The notes beneath the pieces were generated by a model that was given only the letters and a program-made list of their open reading frames with translations, ran no database searches and was not told where the DNA came from. The position numbers were made by a program, and so were the translations under genes. DNA of 10,446 nt, taken from CAYFVR01 sp046541515 (GTDB taxonomy: Bacteria; Desulfobacterota; Desulfobacteria; Desulfobacterales; Desulfococcaceae). Of the stretch, positions 1 through 5,939 are shown one piece after another. The stretch is from contig JBKHDD010000175.1 in assembly GCA_046541515.1 (NCBI GenBank), positions 1 through 10,446 of the forward strand, read 5' to 3'. Each line of letters begins with the position of its first letter. Within the stretch, counting starts at the first letter, position 1.

Positions 1-140
1 CCGCCATGGAGGGAAATCGTCCGCGCCACCTCGAAACAGAGCGGCCTCGTCCACGAATGGCGTTTTTCCCGGATTGGATTTCCCGTCTCCGCATGGACCG
101 GGGCGGGCTCATCGACGCGACCGGCGCGTTGCAAAAATAG
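1..140 (+). pseudogene. possible 3' end of an upstream gene, perhaps frame-shifted
   Basis: Two plus-strand frames are open here. The frame whose codons start at base 3 runs without a stop to TAG at 138-140 and ends in residues like MDRGGLIDATGALQK. The frame starting at base 1 is also open, and over bases 1-75 it has the more protein-like composition (WREIVRATSKQSGLVHEW) and G/C-rich third positions. From about base 90 on, the base-3 frame has the G/C-rich third positions. This looks like one coding sequence that changes frame near the T and C runs at 63-90, by real mutation or sequencing error. No family is recognised. Both the coding call and the frameshift are weakly supported. Confidence 0.25.
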
Positions 141-158
141 CGCGGTTTCGGATATACT
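129..158 (+). promoter_or_regulatory. sigma-70-like promoter of the toxin-antitoxin operon
   Basis: TTGCAA at 129-134 and TATACT at 153-158 are separated by 18 bases. The -10 matches the consensus at five of six positions and the -35 at four. Transcription would start near 165, giving a leader of about 40 bases before the antitoxin ATG at 206. The promoter begins inside the end of the possible upstream gene. In this class of operon the ribbon-helix-helix antitoxin usually represses its own promoter; that part is family knowledge, and no operator repeat was identified. Confidence 0.5.
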
Positions 159-205
159 GAACCCCCTCCATACGGGCTCCCCCAAACCGGAAAGGCGAGG
201 CGATC

Positions 206-508
206 ATGGAAAAGAACCCCATCCGCGAAACCAGATCATCGGCGCTATCCATCCAGTTCCCCCCGGACCTGGAAAAGCGGCTCCGGCAAATCGCCAACCA
301 GAAAGGCGAAGCCCTCTCCGAAATCGTCATCGAAGCGGTCTCCGACTTCGTCGCCGACCACGCCCGGCAACGCCCCGCCCGCGCCTCGGCGGAATCCCTG
401 GAAAACGCCCGGGCCCTCATGCGACAAATGGGAAACGGACTCGGAGAGGGAAAAGCGCCCCACGACGGCGCCCGAAATCACGACCGCTACCTGTACGGAA
501 ACAAATGA
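206..508 (+). CDS. ribbon-helix-helix (CopG/Arc-type) antitoxin of a PIN toxin
   Basis: This 100-residue protein is the likely DNA-binding antitoxin of a type II toxin-antitoxin pair. Residues 12-18 (SALSIQF) form the beta strand expected of a ribbon-helix-helix dimer, followed by two helices (about 20-33 and 37-51, containing LSEIVIEAVSDFV). The C-terminal half is charged and flexible and ends in HDRYLYGNK; a terminal tail like this normally wraps around the PIN toxin active site. The start is ATG at 206, preceded by a purine-rich GGCGAGG. The stop at 506-508 lies one base before the toxin ATG, so the two are co-translated. Family assignment rests on the fold pattern and on the partner gene. 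It could be filed as VapB-like, but the exact subfamily cannot be told from here. Confidence 0.8.
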   Translation: MEKNPIRETRSSALSIQFPPDLEKRLRQIANQKGEALSEIVIEAVSDFVADHARQRPARASAESLENARALMRQMGNGLGEGKAPHDGARNHDRYLYGNK

Positions 509-509
509 A

Positions 510-926
510 ATGAATCGGATATTCGTGGATACCTGGGCGTGGTATGCGTTGGCGGACCGGAAAGATTCCGATCACGAAATCGCAAATCGGGCCAATCTGG
601 ATTTGCTGGATCACGGCTGCACCTTCGTGACAACCAACTACGTCATCAGCGAATCCGTCACGTTGATTCGATACAAACTCCGACACGATACCGCTTTGGA
701 TTTCTGGGATAAAATACTCCATCTGGTTGAAAGCGGCTTGCTGCATTACGTCCGAGTCACCCAAAAGCAGGAAATGGAAGCCAAGAACATATTCGCCCGG
801 TTTTCGGATCAGGATTTCTCCTTCGCGGACTGCGCCTCATTCGCCGTCATGCGCGAACACAACATCACTCATGCCTTCACCGGCGATCATCATTTCGCCA
901 CCCTGGGCTTCCAGCTTATCCCTTGA
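510..926 (+). CDS. PIN-domain ribonuclease toxin (VapC-like)
   Basis: This 138-residue protein has the usual length for a VapC-type PIN toxin, a Mg2+-dependent RNase that cuts tRNA or rRNA when freed from its antitoxin. The acidic active-site residues are visible in order: D7 in IFVDTWAWYAL, E48 in YVISESVTL, D102 and D107 in the DFSFADCAS motif, and D126 in TGDHHF. The ATG at 510 follows the antitoxin stop after one base, the normal antitoxin-first arrangement. All catalytic positions are present and the frame is intact, so the toxin should be active. The stop codon TGA at 924-926 is itself the first three bases of a repeat whose second copy lies at 1775-1797. The RNA target cannot be predicted. 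Confidence 0.88.
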   Translation: MNRIFVDTWAWYALADRKDSDHEIANRANLDLLDHGCTFVTTNYVISESVTLIRYKLRHDTALDFWDKILHLVESGLLHYVRVTQKQEMEAKNIFARFSDQDFSFADCASFAVMREHNITHAFTGDHHFATLGFQLIP

Positions 927-945
927 AGCCGGAACTCCGAACCGG
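924..945 (+). repeat. dispersed repeat C, copy 1, overlapping the toxin stop codon
   Basis: TGAAGCCGGAACTCCGAACC starts at 924 and matches 1775-1794 (TGAAGGCGGAACTCCGAACC) at 19 of 20 positions. Copy 1 begins with the toxin stop codon; copy 2 ends five bases from the stop of the minus-strand gene at 1799. Both copies therefore sit directly at the 3' ends of genes. Function is unknown. Confidence 0.6.
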
Positions 946-984
946 TCGCGCCGAAAACGAAACCCCGCCGGGGCGCACCGCCAA

Positions 985-1008
985 GGGCGAATGCGATTCG
1001 CCCCTACC
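985..1008 (+). repeat. palindromic intergenic repeat A, copy 1
   Basis: GGGCGAAT (985-992) and ATTCGCCC (996-1003) form an 8-bp stem around the loop GCG, followed by CTACC. The same unit occurs inverted at 5851-5874 and in damaged form at 1041-1062. It resembles REP-type mobile palindromes that a REP-associated transposase elsewhere in a genome can spread; no such transposase is in this window. Confidence 0.7.
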
Positions 1009-1040
1009 AATCTGAAATCATTAAAAAATCACGAAACGCA

Positions 1041-1062
1041 GGGCCGAACCCCATTCGCCCCT
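1041..1062 (+). repeat. degenerate copy of palindromic repeat A
   Basis: GGGCCGAA (1041-1048) and ATTCGCCCCT (1053-1062) correspond to the two arms of repeat A, with an inserted C and a changed loop. The right half matches copy 1 over ten bases. It ends eight bases before the ribosome binding site of the next gene, so it lies in that gene's 5' leader. Confidence 0.45.
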
Positions 1063-1083
1063 TTCCCCACGGAGGAAAACCCC

Positions 1084-1467
1084 ATGCCCGACTTCCAAAT
1101 CCGCATCCAAGGCCCCACCGCCGAAGCCGCCGCCCAAGACCTCGCCGCCCAGATCCAAACCCAATTCAACCACCCCGCCCAGCCCCAAAAAGAAACCGCC
1201 CCGCCCGCCGACGGCCATAAATTCGACCCCAGCCTCGCCCTCTCCGCCGCCGCCTTCGTCCTCTCCATCCCCGCCGCAGTCCTCGCCGCCATGGACCTCA
1301 AACACCGCCTCGCCCAAAAACCCAAGGCCGACGCCCTCATCCACGCCGCCCAAACCGCGCCCCCGGAAAACCGCCTCACCATCACCTACCCCGACGGCGC
1401 CACCCTCGACCTCCGCACCGCCGACGCGAACGCCATTATTGAGGCGGCCGGCGCGTTGGGAGAATGA
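1084..1467 (+). CDS. small one-membrane-segment protein, weakly EACC1-like
   Basis: This 127-residue protein starts at ATG 1084 with a clear GGAGG (1071-1075) eight bases upstream. It has three parts: an N-terminal segment starting with a strand (DFQIRIQGPTAEAAAQDLA, residues 3-21), a hydrophobic helix at about 49-69 that could cross the membrane, and a C-terminal segment RLTITYPDGATLDLRTAD (97-114) followed by a helix. This order, with a final beta hairpin of the type 'T/P-D/N-G-x-x-x-D', recalls the effector-associated constant component EACC1, found beside caspase-, CHAT- or trypsin-like effectors in conflict systems. The similarity is from memory and weak. No effector gene lies next to it: downstream is 330 bases of repeat-rich DNA. 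Codon use is unusually C-rich (GCC, CCC, CTC), more than in neighbouring genes. The gene looks real; its function is unknown. Confidence 0.65.
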   Translation: MPDFQIRIQGPTAEAAAQDLAAQIQTQFNHPAQPQKETAPPADGHKFDPSLALSAAAFVLSIPAAVLAAMDLKHRLAQKPKADALIHAAQTAPPENRLTITYPDGATLDLRTADANAIIEAAGALGE

Positions 1468-1527
1468 GGGGCGTTGGGATGCCGGTTTGGAAAGTTGGCG
1501 CAATTTGAACATTTTGAGCATGGTAGA

Positions 1528-1551
1528 TTGGGTTAGCGGAGCGCAACCCAA
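1528..1551 (+). repeat. palindromic intergenic repeat B, copy 1
   Basis: TTGGGTT (1528-1534) pairs with AACCCAA (1545-1551). An inner GCG/CGC stem (1536-1538 with 1542-1544) extends it, leaving a bulged A and a three-base loop. A related unit is at 1675-1699. GGGTTA...AACCCAAC palindromes of this kind are common in intergenic DNA of many environmental bacteria (recalled, not searched). Confidence 0.65.
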
Positions 1552-1582
1552 CATCGGGGGAGGGGGAATTCAGCCGCCTCAA

Positions 1583-1603
1583 GGGCGCCCGCAAGGGACG
1601 CCC
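1583..1603 (+). repeat. short hairpin repeat (single copy here)
   Basis: GGGCG (1583-1587) pairs with CGCCC (1599-1603) around an 11-base loop containing GCAAGGGA. It lies between the two repeat B copies. No second copy was found in the window, so calling it a repeat family member is a guess based on its company. Confidence 0.35.
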
Positions 1604-1674
1604 CCACAAACACGACCTTGGGGAACGGAACATTTGGCGTTTGCACAGGGTGCGATAGCCAGTGCTTGGATTTT

Positions 1675-1699
1675 GTTGGGTTACCTTCGCCAACCCAAC
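1675..1699 (+). repeat. palindromic intergenic repeat B, copy 2
   Basis: GTTGGGTT (1675-1682) pairs perfectly with AACCCAAC (1692-1699) over eight base pairs around a nine-base loop. The stem matches copy 1 at 1528-1551 while the loop differs, the pattern expected of palindromes kept by structure or by spreading. Confidence 0.65.
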
Positions 1700-1769
1700 C
1701 TGCCCGACCTACCCATCCCATCCCCGGCCGGGCCATCGTTTATCGCGGAATTGCCCCCCAACACGAACG

Positions 1770-1797
1770 CCGCCTGAAGGCGGAACTCCGAACCCGG
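1770..1797 (+). repeat. hairpin plus repeat C, copy 2, at the end of the minus-strand gene
   Basis: CCGCCT (1770-1775) pairs with AGGCGG (1778-1783). Bases 1775-1794 match the repeat at 924-943 at 19 of 20 positions. The hairpin lies 15 bases beyond the stop codon of the gene that ends at 1799 on the minus strand. It could help end that transcript, but there is no T-run after it on that strand. Confidence 0.55.
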
Positions 1798-1798
1798 A

Positions 1799-3622
1799 TC
1801 ACATCGCCGGCGTCGCCGCATTCCCCGCCGGTTCTTCTTCCGCCGCCCCCGCCAATTCGGCCGTCACCGCCGCGATCCGGGCCTTTTCCCGCGCCACCGC
1901 CGCCGGGAGGGAGGCCAGATTCTCGCCGGGATACGGCGTTTCCCCGGCCAGTTCCAGCAGCGCCGCCATCTCCTCCTCCAGCCGCGTCAAAAAGGCCGCC
2001 AGCCCCTTTTTCACCCGGGGCGATCCGTCCGAGGCCCGCAGCCGGTCCAGATAGACGTTCACGTACAGCGCCAGCTCCTGGGCGAACATGTGGGGCCGCT
2101 CCGGCGGCGTCAGCGACGGACCCCGGCCGTAGATGTGGTCCACCATCTCCTCCAGGGAATACAGCCGGTCGAACCAGCGGCCGTTGGGGCCCGCGCACAC
2201 GCAGGTGGGGGCGCCCGGCGGCTCCAAGCCCAAATCGGCCAGCGCGCTGTTGGCCAGATCGTTGCACAGACAGGTCTTGGCCGTCACCGATTTCCGGGCC
2301 CGGCTTCGTTCCTCGGCCGACAGCTCCATCCCCTCCAACTGATCCAGCTTCCGCTTTTGGTACGTCCGGGAAGCCGTGCAGATGGGCGGATCGGCAAACT
2401 CGCCGTCGAACCGCAAAAAGCCTTTGGTGCAGCCCACGCCCGGCTTTCCGCCGGCGGCCCGCTCCTGAACCCCTCGATGAGAAGTGCTGCCCCGCAGCAG
2501 GTTAAACGGCACGCCCAAGGGCGACGCCTGGGAGAGAAACAGCTCCCCTTCCCCGGCCCGGGCCAAGACCAACCGGTCCGTTTCGTGCAGTCGCGTGGTC
2601 TCGGGCACCAGCAAAAACGGGGTGCCCCATCCGGTCAGGTCGGCGCCGTAATACTCCCGCAGCCGCCGATCCTCGCCGCCGGCGCCGATGCCGCCCTGCA
2701 CCGTCACCCGGGGCCGCTCCGGCGCATCGGGGAAGGGCCAGCCGTATTCCGCGTAGCAGGCCTTCACCATCTCCCGGCACTCCGCCGCCAGCTCTTCCAT
2801 CCCCGACTGAAACTCCAGCAGCGCGGCCCGCAGGGTGTGCCCCTCGGTGGGGAAGGCGTGGCCGCCGCAGTTCAACCCGGACTCGATCCGGTACTCGTCC
2901 ACCTCCAGCCCCTTTTTGGCCAAAAACCGGCCCTGGGTGCGGGCGGAACGGAAATCGCTGACCTTCACCACAATCCGCTTGCGGCGCACGCCGTCGGAAT
3001 TCCGGAAAAAATCGGGATGATCCGCCATGTCCGAAAACAGCCCCTTGTTGATCCCGGCGGAAAAGACGATGCCGCCGCCGATTCGGCTGTTGGCGTAGCC
3101 GCGCAGGGCCGCCCGGGCGTCCCGGAAGGCGTCCGGCCGGGGCTTGCCGTCGGCGTCGAATCGGGTCCCGTCCAGCTTCACCATGATGTTGACCTCGATC
3201 TGGCCGGGAACCATCCGCCGCGTCAAATCCGCCGCCATTTGCTCCCGCGCCGCCGGGTCGGTTTCCGCCAACATCCGGTCGTAGTCTTCCCGCAGCGGAG
3301 AGGTGTCCGGCAGCAGCTCGAAATATCGGGTCTTCTCGCTTTCCGGCGCGAAAGGCTCTTGGCGCACTTCCTCCATGCGCCGATCCACCAGCAGCCCCAC
3401 CAGATCCAGATACTCCGTGATCCGCTTGGCCCGGGCGTCGGGATCGTTGTCGGGGATGGGCGTGCAGGCCAGCCCGTTTTGTTCGCAATAATGGCCCCGG
3501 AGCCGCTCCAGCATGAAATCGTCCACCAGGGAAATGACCGAAGTGACGCCCAGATGGGCCACGCGGATGGGGGTATCGGCCGAAAATCCCGTTCCCATCA
3601 CGGGGATCAGAAAAGTATGCAT
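1799..3622 (-). CDS. conserved uncharacterised protein: nitronate-monooxygenase-like barrel with Cys-rich C-terminal part
   Basis: This 607-residue protein starts at ATG 3622, eight bases after AAAAGGAG. No export signal or membrane segment is seen. I recognise it as a conserved family, usually annotated hypothetical and also present in Bacteroidetes, without known function. Three patterns, in order, match FMN-dependent nitronate monooxygenase / IMP-dehydrogenase-like barrels: IESGLNCGGHAF (246-257, like the GGH active-site segment), VTVQGGIGAGGE (306-317, like the phosphate-binding GGI loop) and ADLTGWGTPFLL (327-338, like the final 'GADxVxxGTxF' strand). The start, PVMGTGFSADTPIRVAHLGVTSVIS, also fits a first barrel strand. 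Eleven cysteines include C398, C415, and the pairs C451/C453 and C474/C476 in CLCND and CVCAGPN, which could bind a metal or Fe-S cluster. The C-terminal 80 residues are helical. The barrel and cluster are inference. It stands alone, divergent from the kinase operon. Confidence 0.85.
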   Translation of the reverse strand: MHTFLIPVMGTGFSADTPIRVAHLGVTSVISLVDDFMLERLRGHYCEQNGLACTPIPDNDPDARAKRITEYLDLVGLLVDRRMEEVRQEPFAPESEKTRYFELLPDTSPLREDYDRMLAETDPAAREQMAADLTRRMVPGQIEVNIMVKLDGTRFDADGKPRPDAFRDARAALRGYANSRIGGGIVFSAGINKGLFSDMADHPDFFRNSDGVRRKRIVVKVSDFRSARTQGRFLAKKGLEVDEYRIESGLNCGGHAFPTEGHTLRAALLEFQSGMEELAAECREMVKACYAEYGWPFPDAPERPRVTVQGGIGAGGEDRRLREYYGADLTGWGTPFLLVPETTRLHETDRLVLARAGEGELFLSQASPLGVPFNLLRGSTSHRGVQERAAGGKPGVGCTKGFLRFDGEFADPPICTASRTYQKRKLDQLEGMELSAEERSRARKSVTAKTCLCNDLANSALADLGLEPPGAPTCVCAGPNGRWFDRLYSLEEMVDHIYGRGPSLTPPERPHMFAQELALYVNVYLDRLRASDGSPRVKKGLAAFLTRLEEEMAALLELAGETPYPGENLASLPAAVAREKARIAAVTAELAGAAEEEPAGNAATPAM

Positions 3623-3630
3623 GGGGGAGT

Positions 3631-3638
3631 CTCCTTTT
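3631..3638 (-). promoter_or_regulatory. ribosome binding site deciding the start at 3622
   Basis: On the minus strand this reads AAAAGGAG, with its GGAG eight bases before ATG 3622. The frame stays open further upstream to 3709, but those extra codons encode a Gly/Pro-rich stretch unlike the rest of the protein, and no ribosome binding site precedes that longer start. The shorter start is therefore preferred. Confidence 0.75.
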
Positions 3639-3769
3639 CGGGTTGCGCCGGAACACCCGGCCGGTTTCGTCCCCGACTGTACCCAACCCCCGCCGCCCGG
3701 AACAGCCAAAACGCCGGTTTGACAGAGGTTTTACATTTCCGCCGGGTCGCGCTTCCGTTTCTCCCCCGC

Positions 3770-3798
3770 TTGACACATCCCGTCCCCTCGTTTTAGAT
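3770..3798 (+). promoter_or_regulatory. candidate sigma-70 promoter of the kinase-regulator operon
   Basis: A perfect TTGACA (3770-3775) is followed after 17 bases by TTAGAT (3793-3798), a weak -10. Transcription would begin near 3805. This overlaps the most upstream possible kinase ATG at 3797, which is one reason to reject that start. It leaves a leader of about 180 bases before ATG 3986. The 363-base divergent region 3623-3985 shows no other clear element; a second TTGACA at 3719-3724 has no matching -10. Confidence 0.4.
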
Positions 3799-3985
3799 GA
3801 AATGGCATGACAACCCGCCCCCTTGCGATCCGCGTCCGGAAGAACGGAGCCGCGCGGAGGAAAACGGGAAGCCGGCGCGTCGGAAGCGCGTCCCCGGAGG
3901 CAGGGCGGTCCACCCATCCCAATCGCTCGCGCAGGTCGGCATGAAGGCGTTCTCCTCTCAACCCGCTGGTTCGAAACCGCGCCCC

Positions 3986-4951
3986 ATGAAAACAACCCCC
4001 TGGTTTTTCCATCCCCTTTTCGTGCTCATTTTCTCCACGCTGGCCCTGTGCGCCTCGCTGTTTCTCTACATCTACTGGTACACGCGGGTGAACCTGGAGC
4101 TGGCCGCCGTGGCCAGCCGGCTCAACATCGATCCCGGGCAGATGTTTCAGGCCAAAGCCTGGGTCGTCATCCCGATCCTTTCGGTGCTGGTGGCCACCAT
4201 CCTTTTCGGCATCTTCACCATCTACGTCTACCACCAAAAAACCCTGCAACTGTACCGGCTGCAAAACAACTTCATCAACAATTTCACCCACGAACTCAAA
4301 ACGCCGGTCACCTCGCTACGGCTGTATCTGGAAACCTTCCTCAAGCACGACATCCCCCGGGAAAAGCAACTCCCCTACATTCGCTTCATGCTGCGGGACG
4401 TGGCCCGGCTGTCGAATCAAGTCAACCGAATCCTCAACCTGGCCCGGATCGAAAGCAAAAGCTACCAGGGCGAATTCACCCGGATCGATCTGGCAGAGGC
4501 CACGGCCGAATTCCGCAAGGCCCATCACCACAACTTTGAAACCGCCCGCATTCGAATTCATCCGCCGGCGGAACCGCTGCCGCCGTGCCGGGTCGCCCGC
4601 CCCTTGTTCGACATGCTGCTGATGAACCTGCTGACCAACGCGGTCACCTACAACCGATCCCAGCCGCCGGAGGTGGACATCCGGTTCGCCGGGTCGGAAC
4701 GCAGCGCGGGTTTGGCGGTTTCGGACAACGGCATCGGACTGGATAAAACGGAGATTAAAAAAATTTTCCGAAAATTCTACCAGACCGGCCAGGCCGAAAC
4801 CCTTTCCACCCGGGGCAGCGGCCTGGGACTGTACCTGGCCCAGCACATCGTCCGGATTCACAAGGGAACCATTCGGGCGGAGAGTCCCGGACCGGACCAG
4901 GGCGCCACCTTTTTCATCACCTTGCCGGCGGCGGAAAGGGGGAAGGGATGA
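3986..4951 (+). CDS. membrane sensor histidine kinase
   Basis: This 321-residue sensor kinase of a two-component system has two membrane helices (about 8-30 and 58-82) enclosing a short extracytoplasmic loop of roughly 27 residues. No HAMP domain follows. The H-box NFTHELKTPVTSL has the phospho-accepting histidine at H102. The ATPase domain has the N-box LLMNLLTNAVTYN (211-223), the G1 box DNGIG (247-251), an F-box FRKFYQ (261-266) and the G2 box GSGLGL (277-282). All catalytic elements are intact. With so small a sensor loop, the signal may be sensed in the membrane or through a partner. The frame is open back to 3797. I chose ATG 3986 because it starts directly before the first membrane helix; ATG 3941 is the main alternative, and neither has a strong ribosome binding site. 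It overlaps the regulator gene by four bases (ATGA). Confidence 0.9.
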   Translation: MKTTPWFFHPLFVLIFSTLALCASLFLYIYWYTRVNLELAAVASRLNIDPGQMFQAKAWVVIPILSVLVATILFGIFTIYVYHQKTLQLYRLQNNFINNFTHELKTPVTSLRLYLETFLKHDIPREKQLPYIRFMLRDVARLSNQVNRILNLARIESKSYQGEFTRIDLAEATAEFRKAHHHNFETARIRIHPPAEPLPPCRVARPLFDMLLMNLLTNAVTYNRSQPPEVDIRFAGSERSAGLAVSDNGIGLDKTEIKKIFRKFYQTGQAETLSTRGSGLGLYLAQHIVRIHKGTIRAESPGPDQGATFFITLPAAERGKG

Positions 4952-5691
4952 CCGCCACGCCTTCGCGAATTCTGATCATCGAGGACGAACCCCACATCGC
5001 GGAAGGGATTCGGCTGAACATGGAACTTCAGGGATACGAAGTGGCCATGGCCGGAGACGGTACCGAGGGGCTTCAGCTCTGGCGGGACTGGAAGCCGGAC
5101 CTCATCGTGCTGGACATCATGTTGCCGGTGATGGACGGCCTGTCGGTGCTCCGCCACATCCGGCTGCGGGACGAGCGGTTGCCCATCCTGATCCTTTCCG
5201 CCAAGGGCGAGGCCGACGACCGGGTGAAGGGGCTTTCCTACGGAGTGGACGACTACCTGACCAAGCCCTTCCATCTGGAGGAGTTTTTGCTGCGGGTGGA
5301 GCGGCTGCTGACCCGCTCCCGCTGGACCGGCCCCGAGGAAGAACGGGCCTTCGCCGCCTCCCGGAGCGGCGTGTTCCAATTCGGCGGCAACACCGTGGAC
5401 CTGGAAACCGGAGAAGCCCGGCGGAACCACGAAACCTTTCACCTGACCGAGCAGGAGCTGCGGCTGCTGCAACTCTTCGTGGCCAACGAGGGCACCCCGC
5501 TCACCCGCTCCCGCATTCTGGAAATCGGCTGGGGCTACACCCGGGCCACCGCCACCCGGACGGTGGACAATTTCATCGTCCGGTTGCGGCGCTATTTCGA
5601 AAAAGACCCCAAGCGGCCCTCCTTTTTCCGATCCGTTCGTTCGGTGGGGTATCTCTTCGACAGCGGGAAGAAAGCGCAAAAAAAGGAATAA
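4948..5691 (+). CDS. OmpR/PhoB-family response regulator
   Basis: This 247-residue transcription factor is the partner of the overlapping kinase. The receiver domain (about 7-125) has the acidic pair E12-D13, the phosphorylation site D56 in LIVLDIMLP, S84 in ILSAKG and K106 in YLTKPF, so all key residues are present. The C-terminal domain (about 145-240) is a winged helix: a beta platform (FGGNTVDLETGE), LTEQELRLLQLFV, then the recognition region TRTVDNFIVRLRRYFEKDP and the wing RSVRSVGYLF. The ATG at 4948 shares ATGA with the kinase stop, which suggests coupled translation; GGAAGGG lies just upstream. The regulon is unknown. The nearest candidates are its own operon and the divergent gene at 1799-3622. 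Confidence 0.95.
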   Translation: MTATPSRILIIEDEPHIAEGIRLNMELQGYEVAMAGDGTEGLQLWRDWKPDLIVLDIMLPVMDGLSVLRHIRLRDERLPILILSAKGEADDRVKGLSYGVDDYLTKPFHLEEFLLRVERLLTRSRWTGPEEERAFAASRSGVFQFGGNTVDLETGEARRNHETFHLTEQELRLLQLFVANEGTPLTRSRILEIGWGYTRATATRTVDNFIVRLRRYFEKDPKRPSFFRSVRSVGYLFDSGKKAQKKE

Positions 5692-5724
5692 CGCCCCAAC
5701 CGACGCGCCAAAGACGCCAAAAGC

Positions 5725-5766
5725 AACAATCCCGGGGAGACGAACCGCGTCTCGCCCGGGATTGTT
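5725..5766. terminator. strong hairpin between convergent genes, probable bidirectional terminator
   Basis: The left arm 5725-5742 and right arm 5748-5766 form an 18-bp stem with one bulged G (5754) and the five-base loop AACCG. It lies 33 bases past the regulator stop (5691) and about 160 bases past the encapsulin stop (5940, minus strand). There is no long T-run on either side, only ATTGTT/AACAAT at the stem base, so it would be an imperfect intrinsic terminator, or an mRNA 3'-end stabiliser. Confidence 0.65.
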
Positions 5767-5850
5767 CGTTGGATGGCGCGTCCGAGTCTTGGGGACTCGG
5801 AATTTGTCAATGTACCGTTTTCATCCCAATGCCGTTTTTTGACGGAATCG

Positions 5851-5874
5851 GGTAGGGGCGAATTGCATTCGCCC
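5851..5874 (-). repeat. palindromic intergenic repeat A, copy 2 (inverted)
   Basis: Read on the minus strand, this is GGGCGAAT-GCA-ATTCGCCCCTACC. It matches copy 1 at 985-1008 across the stem and tail and differs by one base in the loop. The two copies lie about 4.9 kb apart in opposite orientation, each in an intergenic gap. Confidence 0.7.
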
Positions 5875-5876
5875 TT

Positions 5877-5890
5877 GTGCAATCTTGCAC
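5877..5890. repeat. compact palindrome next to repeat A
   Basis: GTGCAA (5877-5882) and TTGCAC (5885-5890) pair around a two-base gap. It abuts repeat A copy 2 and lies 50 bases beyond the encapsulin stop on the minus strand. It may be part of a composite 3'-end structure; no T-run follows. Confidence 0.4.
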
Positions 5891-5939
5891 GGTTGAGCAA
5901 TGGAAATCCAAAACGGTATTTCAGCTGCCGCCGAGTCCC

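Larger units (their letters stand above)
1468..1798. other. gene-free stretch packed with short inverted repeats
   Basis: No coding sequence is convincing here on either strand; the open frames are short or shadows. The stretch holds at least four inverted repeats: two copies of a GGGTT...AACCC palindrome (1528-1551 and 1675-1699), a GGGCG/CGCCC hairpin (1583-1587 with 1599-1603), and a CCGCCT/AGGCGG hairpin (1770-1783) leading into repeat C. It separates the C-rich small gene from the end of the minus-strand gene at 1799, so these are convergent gene ends. Confidence 0.6.

Noticed and set aside
924..1797. CRISPR array
   Set aside because: The repeats are palindromes of different families at irregular spacing, without a constant repeat-spacer unit or cas genes.
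2090..3796. Long plus-strand open frame of 568 codons opposite the 607-residue protein
   Set aside because: It is the antisense shadow of a high-GC gene: its translation is rich in Pro, Gly, Arg and His with no recognisable motif, while the minus strand has conserved motifs and a ribosome binding site.
3797..3985. Longer N-terminus for the histidine kinase from ATG 3797
   Set aside because: The added 63 residues are Arg/Pro-rich and the ATG lies inside the proposed -10 element; the first membrane helix follows directly after ATG 3986.
2502..3995. Second long minus-strand open frame overlapping the same region
   Set aside because: It is a frame-shifted shadow of the 1799-3622 gene with Arg/Gly-rich low-complexity translation; it also overlaps the kinase start.
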